A stretch of 64,000 bases of DNA from the NCBI GenBank assembly GCA_016165875.1, contig JABBOT010000022.1, forward strand, positions 957,333 through 1,021,332. The letters run 5' to 3'. Source of the DNA: Acanthopleura granulata (Eukaryota > Mollusca > Polyplacophora > Chitonida > Chitonidae). The notes under the pieces were generated by a model that worked only from the letters and a program-made list of their open reading frames with translations, made no database searches and was not told the origin of the DNA. This document shows positions 9,901-18,900 of the stretch, in pieces (the first letter of the stretch is position 1; every line of letters begins with the position of its first letter). A program made the translations under genes and the position numbers.

Positions 9901-12900
9901 CAGCCAACACAGTCATCGTAAAAATGGCCAGGTCCTTGAAGGTTTTGGCTGGGTCGTCCATCTCCGCTAACTTGGACGCTATGAGGAAGGCGATTCCAAC
10001 AGGAGAGTACCTGTAATCATCAACACAATAACGATTAAAATGCAAATGGTTCATCTTTTTCTTTCAATTTAAGACTTAATTGTCGTTGTCAGATCGGTAA
10101 AATGTACAAAGGTGTTCCGTAAAAATAATGGCCGTTTAGATGACTGTATTTGATTGCTTTACTTGCTTGGTGATTCAAGGCGAGCTCAGCAATATTTCCC
10201 GTCCATACCACGACAGGCAGTTTCATATGTGGACAAAACCCGAGTGCCAAGATAAGACCACCGACCTTTGGCAAACAACGGACTAACTTTCCCACATGGC
10301 GGTCTAAGCTAGAAATCGTACATTTTAATTTGTTGTTACATTTTATAACTCCAAGTGCAGTTAAATCCTTTGTTATTAGGGATTTGTCAAAATATGGACA
10401 ATGGAATTTAACGAAATTATTGCTTGTATGTATATGAAGCTCACAGCAAAATATACCATTAATGTGCAGATTGTAACAGATTACAAGGGAATCCGTGAAT
10501 GTTTTGCAAGATTTACTCAAAGTACTGTCAAGTCAGCTTTCTTGACACTTTTTGCTTGCCTCTGATCGATTCATCGACTCAGGTGTGTTTTGTGAAGTTT
10601 TATTAATTTCTTTTAAAGAAATCTTATAAGAACAGATAACATTTTCGAAAGTAGGCATTATCTGAAATTATTTCATTATTCATTATTATTCATTAGTCTT
10701 CATTATTTTTTTGCATGTTTTTGCAGTGATTAAAACCGAAATAAAGACTGAGGTGTTACGGTGGAGTTTTTGGACCATACTGAAGCACAGTGGCGTCACA
10801 GATTCTTTTTAGTTGCAAAACATCCTCTGATTTGTTTTGATTTAATTTTCATTCACCAGAATGAGCGAAAAGAGGCAAATGTTACGATAAATATACAAAA
10901 CAAGGCATGGTTTACACTTTAGTTTAATATATTGCATTTCTCGCGAATTAAAAAAATATATAACACAAATTCTTATTATTTGCCTACCGTGTAAATTCTT
11001 GTTTGGAAAACTGCTCTGCTATATTTTAGCTGGCTCTGTTGTTAATGATTTTCTTTTTAATGCGAGATTTAAATAGAGACATAGACAAGATGATTTTTAT
11101 GTGTGGTATTTTAGGTATGGCAAACTGTTCCACAGTCGAGGACCTTTAACTCGAGGTGAATGTCGAAAAAGGTTTGATGCAACAAATGGACAATATACGT
11201 TGACTGACGAGTTACGAGTGTGATATAATGAATAATAGACACCGGACTAAACAAATGACGAAGACTATCGGGCATTGCAGACTTGAAATGAACAAATTTA
11301 TGTACCAGATGTAGAATAAGGTAATAGTTAAATTCCGCTATTGTAGGCAGACTGAGTTGAGTAAATATTGGCTCTGTATGTTCTAGATAATACAGGAATC
11401 AGATGTTATACATATAATTTTCATGTGGAAAAGAAGTGAAGCCTCTGAAGATGGCTTTTATAAGTGTTCCCCTGTAGAACATTACACTATGTCAAACAAG
11501 GGAAGACAATCGAGTCAGATATAGATGTGATTTTTTGCCAATGAATGCCAGGTATGATTTATCACACTTACATTCCGTGAGATCTTTTCAGCTATTTCGT
11601 TTATATATGTAACCCAGTTCAATCTATCGTTGAAATGTACCCTCAAGAACATAATACTGTCTATTTTCGAGACTCTTAGGTCCGGTATTTTATGTTTGTA
11701 ACGCTTACTTGTTTTACAATCATGTATTTGGGGGGGGGGGGTTTATAAAAAAAAGTTCGAGTTCTCGAGCAGCGTGTTTTAAAAACCATGCGGTTCGAGA
11801 ACTCGAGAACGCAATGTTAGTAAAAACCGCTCAAGATTAGAGCAAGATCTAGTCAAACCGCGCGAGATTAGCGCTAATCTCGAGTTCTCGAGCCGCGTGG
11901 TTTTTAAAATGTGCGGCTTGAGAACTCAAGAACCAGTAGACATACCAGGGGATATTTTGTAGCGCGAGAATACGAGAGCCGAGCACGCGCGAAAACGTGC
12001 TAATCTCGAGCGGATTTGCCTAATCTCAAATTCTCGGATTTTTGAGCCGCGTGGTTTTGAAAAGGCGCGGCTCGAGAACAAGAGTGGCCACATCCGTCTT
12101 CCATATAGAACTGACACTGGTCGATAGTTTTCAATAGTATTTGTAAATAAGATCTACGGTTGCGGTTTTCATGAAATTTGGAACTATCGTTTGTTCAAAT
12201 GACAGACTTATAAGATGACACACTGGTTCAGCAATTTGGTCTGAGGCAAGTTTTCATTAAGTATGGCTTTATCCAAGCATGACCAGCTGCACTGTTTTTC
12301 AGTTCTAGGATAATAGATTTAATTTCTTGGATTACAATTTGTTAGATGAAATTCGTTTGGAGAATGGGAGGACATAAAGCCTGTAATTCCGATTTAGTGA
12401 TTGGGATTTTAAATGTAAGGTTTTCTGCCAGAGTACTAAAATGATGGTTAAAGTGGCTCAGTAAAGTAAAATTTTCCCGTTGAGTGACATTATCATTGTA
12501 TACTTTAAAATTTTTGGTAAACTCCCTGAGCTCTTTCGATTCACTAATTTATTGAGCATTTTCCAAGTATTTTTGGTGTCGTCATTAAATAGATTAAATT
12601 TGTTTTTGAACTATTTTCTTTTTGCTATATTTTCTGTAGTTTTGCGAGACTATGAGATCAATAGTTGCTGATTGTTGCGGAAAAAGCCTATGCCGGACAT
12701 ATCCTTGGTTTTATTATTTTATGTTTTCTAAAAGCACCGGAGACAACCGAGAAAGTTTCGTCATAAATTCTATTTATTTCCGTAATCGAAAATATCCCAG
12801 CAGCCATGTTTGTAACAGTCTGTTCAAGAACATGGCTTCAGCTCTTATTGGTCAGAGTTTGTACAAATAAATCTTTCCGCGTATTGGAAATTTTACGAAA

Positions 12901-15900
12901 ATACAAGTTGCTATCTTCAAAACTGGTTGAAATATTAGCTGTGCTGATATGGAATATTGGGAAATAGTCACTGATATCAGTAAGAAGTGTTCCAGAAAGC
13001 AGGTTATCTTCATGAAAATCTTGAAATAAACTGTCAATCAGTGTTACTGTGCAAGAAGTAACTCTTGTGGGTTTATAATTTTAGGGAAGAAATAGTGCGT
13101 TTTCATAATATCTAAGAAATCAGCTGATGCTTGGTGCGTGGAAGTTGATGCATGCTTCAGTTTTAGATAGATCTTTATTAAAGTCACCCATTATAATGCA
13201 GTTTCTCTTTACGGGTTTAAGGGTTTGAAGAATGAATACCAATTTTTCATTAAAATCCTCAGTAATTTTCCCAGGCTGTCGGTACACAATTTCAGTAGAA
13301 GAGGTCTTATTATCTTTGTCCTTTGGGTCTATAAAGAGGGATTTACAGTTGCCAATATCACTTTTATCTACACATTTTCACCTAATGTGGATACATGACA
13401 ACTGCAGAATGTTTAGCGGTAAGAAAAGGTCTTGACGCCACTGTGCTTCAGTATGGTCCAAAAAGTCCCCCATAAGGCCTCAGTCTTTATTTAAATCACT
13501 GCTAAAAAAAATGCCAAAAAATAATAGGAAGACTATATTTATAATCAGCACGAAATTCAGATAATGTGCACTTTCTGAAAATGTGGTCTGTTCTTTTTAG
13601 TGATGTATGATATCAAAGTAATAATTTAATGCCTATATTTGATGCTGAAAGTGCAATTTACAGACAAGGCTTAAACGTGAGAAAACATAAAAATTATATG
13701 AAGTTCAGATGAAAGAGTGCGAAAAGTTTGTCATAAATGTGGTCTTCAATATTTTTTGTGATATTCTTTAAGAAAAATACACTTGAAAATAATTTTTGCA
13801 TGATTGGTATTTGGGACCACCTTTTGGTATATATAGTCTTTGTGTCATAATGTTATAAATGAGGATGTCACACATGTTTATTAAATATTTTTGCACTGGA
13901 ATTTGTCCTTTTCAGCTAACAAATGTGCTCAATCTGGATTTGGATTATATTTATATTTTTAACTTGCTCAGTTGGTCCCAAATACCCACCATACAAAAAT
14001 ATTTTCAAATATACATTTTCTCCTGAAAACAAAAACAAAAAAATATTAAAACCATATTTGCAAATAAGTTTTGATGCTCTTTCGTCTGACTTTTTTTTGT
14101 TTTCTTCTCCTTTAAGGTCAGTCACTCACTGAATGAGAGAATAAAAGACCGGATCCCATGTGGAAAGATGTATCACTAAAATGGTGACAAGCACTTTGTT
14201 GTGAAACACAACGACACTTTAGTTGCTCACCAGATGAAAATGGCCACGAGCTTGAAGCTGACAACTCTCAGAGCTTTGAAAAAGTCTAGAAGAGATTTGG
14301 CCTCGTTTCCAGCAGCGGAAGTGACGCACCCAAAGAGTATGGAGGCTACAACCAGACCGATCATATTGATGCCATCAACCTTCCCAATGATCAGTTTTTG
14401 CTCGCCAGTGTTGGTAACTTCTGAAATTTCAAGAAATTTCACATTAGTTAACTTCTATCCACATACAGCACGCCAACGATTTATGTTCAGTTTTGTATCC
14501 TATTATGCAGAGAGCCTTCAATCGGGACCTACAAAGCAGGAACAATATCACAGCCATAACGTGGCCAGGTAAAAACAGACAAGCATAAAACCTTACTGGG
14601 ACTTCATGTGAACTAAATAGTTAGGCTTGGAAACTTTTCACAATGCGCGCATGTCATTACGTGCACGTACCTTCCATGGCAACCAGTCCTGTATATACAT
14701 AAGTATTACGTCGCCATGATAGTTACGTGTACTTGTCCCTGCGTTTGCTTTGTAAAGCGGAACCCTGAGTATATGCAGGCTTGATCCGACACAAACACCC
14801 ACACCAACAAAGCCACGTTCTCCTACACCCACAGTGCCTCGCCTTACGTCCTGACAACTAGATAAAAATAATGTTATATTTGTGTTTTCCTTCCATGGTA
14901 GAAAAAGGTGCGAGCTACATGTACCTTAATTCTTCTAATTTTGGAACCAGATATTAATACTACTGAAAGCAAAGGATTATTTATTTATTTCAGTGGTGTT
15001 TTACGCCGTACTCAAGAATATTTCTCTTATACGACGGTGGCCAGCATTATGGTGGGAGGAAACCCACGACCATCGGCAGATTGCTGGCAGATCTTCCCAC
15101 GTACGGCCGGAAAGGAAGCCAGCATGAGCTGGTCTTGAACTCACACCGACCGAATTGGTGGAAGGCTTCGGGTCATTGTGCTGCGATAGCGCGCTAACCG
15201 ACTGAGCCACGGATGCCCCTAGTAAAAGATTACATCACTCGCACTGTTTTGGAGAAAAGTAAGGAAACTGGGACGTTACTCATTAGATGGGCTATCCATA
15301 TGAGAAACTGTATATTCCCGTTGAAACTACATGCGAAAGAACAAATGAAATGTCCCAAGAATTACAAGAATTAAGGCAGTGGCAGGGGATAGATGAGTAT
15401 TTCAGGACGTGTGTATTTTTACGTTGAAGCATTTTTACCACATAAGCGGCTATGACAAGGAATGCACTCATATAGACCTAGCCAATCACAGAGATGCCTG
15501 ATCTTATCGCCTCATAGATGACCGAAGTTAGACAAAAGCAATTCGATAACGATACACAGGTTAAACAAGGGAAATACGCGGTTTTCTACTTCATATTGCA
15601 AGTCAACGGTCATTCATACATGTATAGTATGAGGGGTGTCATGCGTTCTGGTGGATAATAGCCGCTTCATTTCTGGGAGCATTTGTTGTATTCAGTTTTT
15701 CATATTAAAGCACATATATAAATAAGCAAAATGAAAACATGACAAAAACGCTTTTGCTAGCGCGAAAATCTGAGTAATCAGAACACAAATGTCACATATA
15801 ATACCTTACTTTCTTCTGACATTGAACCTAATTTACATCATGGTAATTGTACATGAGATGACAAAGATCAGGTAAACCCAGGCGATGAATCGCAGGAGTA

Positions 15901-18900
15901 GCCTCCCCTGAACAATTAACATATTCACTACAGCATTTTTTCTTTCCTTCGGCGAACATATTATGACAAACCAAATGTTGCAATATTTGGAGTTTAATAT
16001 ACACATATATATCCTATTTTTAATTCAGAAATTCCTGTCAATGTTCATAATGTAAACCCTGTCTATCTTTTGTTTTTTCAAAGCCTAACAAATAATGAAT
16101 ATAAATATATTCCAACTCTCAATATAGTAAGCCAAAGGTAGCAATATTCAGTGTGTGAAAAATATCAGTGTGACCTACGCTTGAAAAAAAGTTTTTTTTA
16201 AAGCAATAAGAATGTTGAATGTATATCTAATTCAGTATTGAAACAAAAAGAGCAATAAACATTCGATCAGTTTCAATTACAGTTAGTCACGTAAATCCGT
16301 CCTATTTTTGATTATATATTTTTTCATGGTTTTGAAGAAAATCACATCTTAATTTTATGTAAAAATAAATAAATCGCTATTAAAAAATCAGCCGATAAAA
16401 TCAAATTTCCCTGCAATAATGAATTGCTGTTTCAGTCAGGCCTAGGATTAAGGCAGGCGGAATATTGCTGTTGTATAACGCATGTGTATTTCTTCCTCTG
16501 TGTAATAGAAAAATGCAATTTTTATAGCGAAATCGTAATTTGCTTCTCACCTTTTTATAGACAAATCCCAAAGGACATTCACTTTGTGTGGCACGGCCAT
16601 AACGGGCTGTTGAACATTCTTTTTTCTGTGCCTTTTCAAAATTTTACCCTGTCGTTGCTCTTGTTGCTTTTATCTCTAATTTGTTCAAAGAGAACTAGTT
16701 TTATTGCAACTTCCAAACTGTGTGAGTTAGATCATTGAACATACAGTGTATTAATTTAGCTAGCTATTTTAGCTGGTTAGCTATTTGGCCAGGATGCTGA
16801 TTTCCCATATGTGTAATGGCAGAGTAAACCGCTAATACACCTACTTAGCAATATATCTCGTGACTGACCAGGCTATTAAACACTGGAGATCTTCGTGCAA
16901 CATACATGTTGCTGCTACACTATTTCCTGATCTGTTGGGTAGGAATGGGAGCGCTCGGTTCCCTTGCTTGGCTTTATTATTGCGGCGGTTTATGGGGATA
17001 AAATGAGTTAAAACGGGACAATGTGAGTATCTTACCACTGAGATTTCTCACAACGCTCAAGCCTGACGAGGTGGCAGACGAGTTGGCTCTAGTTGCCGTC
17101 CCCTCATTTGTCACTTCCCGTGTCTTTTTCTGCATTTGAATTAAAACGTGTTCATGAGTAAATGAGGGAGCTGTGAAGAAGGATTAAGGTCTGCTTCACA
17201 GTCAGTCGTGCTAAACTCAGATCAAGTTTCATTTGGGAACAGAACAAGTCGCCCTGGGTTTTATTCACGCCATATATATTTTGATCTTATTTATACTATG
17301 CTTCTGTCTGTAATTTCATAGTAACTATACTGCGAGTTACCTAATCAATTTAGCTAATAAACAAGTGCAAATGTGGAGTGTAACACCTGCATGACTCCAA
17401 CCCTTGGGATCACCCAGTTTTGTACGAAGAGATCAGACCGTAGTTCAATTCAGTATCACTTCCAAACACAGTGAAATATTTCTTAGTACGGCGTAAAACA
17501 CCAATCAAATAAATAAATAAATCACGTACAAACACAAGCCCTTGAAGCAAAGTGCACGCCAAAAGCCAACACAAGCGCGTGAAGCAAAAAGGATGCCAAA
17601 AACCTACTTCATTAACCGAACTATGAAAACAAGAACTCCATCGAAAAAAAAAGAAAAGAAATACGGCTGGCAAACTGGAAATATGTTTTTATATATAAAC
17701 ATATGGACCTCGTATAAGCAAGGAAGGATGAACCCAGCGCCCGCATAGGTTGGAATTGTTTCAGTATACCTGTACCTTCTGGAGAGCTTGTCTGGTCTTT
17801 TGATAACCATGCAAAAGGGAGTCAAGCTCATTTGATTTGGCAGACATAAGGTGAACCAGGCTGTACATACAGAGCATATATAACCCACAAAACCTTCGGT
17901 TTTCCCGAGGGCTCTGTCCCGCACCTCTCCCCATACCACCCTCACCCACAAGACTGTCAGCCGTCGTGAAACACCAGTCAAATAAATAAATAAATTGCTA
18001 TGGCCTGCGAAGGTTGGAGAGTTGTTGGTTTCTTGGCAAATAACGTTCGACATTCAAAAAGATGTTTTGTTTATTTGTAATATCTGAAGACTGAGAGAGT
18101 TAATGCAGACGGCCACTGCATTGTTGCGCCGATGTCCCGTACATGTACATAGCGTAACATTGGTCGTGTGTTGGTCAAATGTGTATTGAAAACTCTTATC
18201 AATGCAAATACAATATGACTTTATAAAGCAGGCTATTAAGATCGTGGTGCTGTAGGCCCTCGGGCTATACCAGGTTTCCTCCCACCCTAATGCAATCGTG
18301 TAGGTGATATATCCTTTGACTACACTTTATGTATTTGATTGGTGTTTTACGCCGTACTCAAGAATATTTCACTTATACGACGGCGGCCAACATTATGATG
18401 GGAGGAAACCGGGCAGTGCCCGGGGGAAACCCACGACCATCCGCAGGTTGCTGGCAGATCTTCCAGCATGAACTGGGCTTGAAATCACAGCGACCGCATT
18501 GGTGGGAGGCTTCGGCCATTGCGCTGCGATAGCGCCATAACCAACTGAGCCACGAAGGCACCCCTTGACTACAAAACCAATCAAGTAAATAAATAGTTAA
18601 ACTTGGTAGGCCACACTTTTTAACATTGGGCTACACAGCTCTTACCGATTTGAAGCAAACTTCAACTAGGTTTTCGGGAACCATGTTTCTGCAAAACAAA
18701 ATTTAAAATTACATTATGACTCCTTTCCTTCAACATAGAATGCACATATATCTCACATAACTTATGGGTACAATTCGGTGATATTTATTCATTGGGCCTA
18801 TTTATAGGATCATCAACTGAGTCCACCACACAGGCCCTTACCAAAGTTCGAGGTCCAAATCCCGCTGTTTCAATTACATCAGTGGTTTGTCCAATAACTT

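Noticed and set aside
10089..10520. 143-codon minus-strand reading frame in SLC1 intron 4
   Set aside because: It covers a diverged SINE-like segment (10130-10320), has no family similarity and lies inside an intron on the same strand.
14638..14700. 18-nt segment between a TATATACAG acceptor and an AAG|GTACGT donor on the minus strand
   Set aside because: Its length does not fit the reading phase between exons 3 and 4, and exons 2 and 3 already join to exon 4 in frame.
15900..15975. Minus peptide [11 protein letters not shown] resembling the EAAT NMFPxNL block
   Set aside because: No acceptor precedes it and the similarity stops after three residues; the true block is the micro-exon at 18646-18688.
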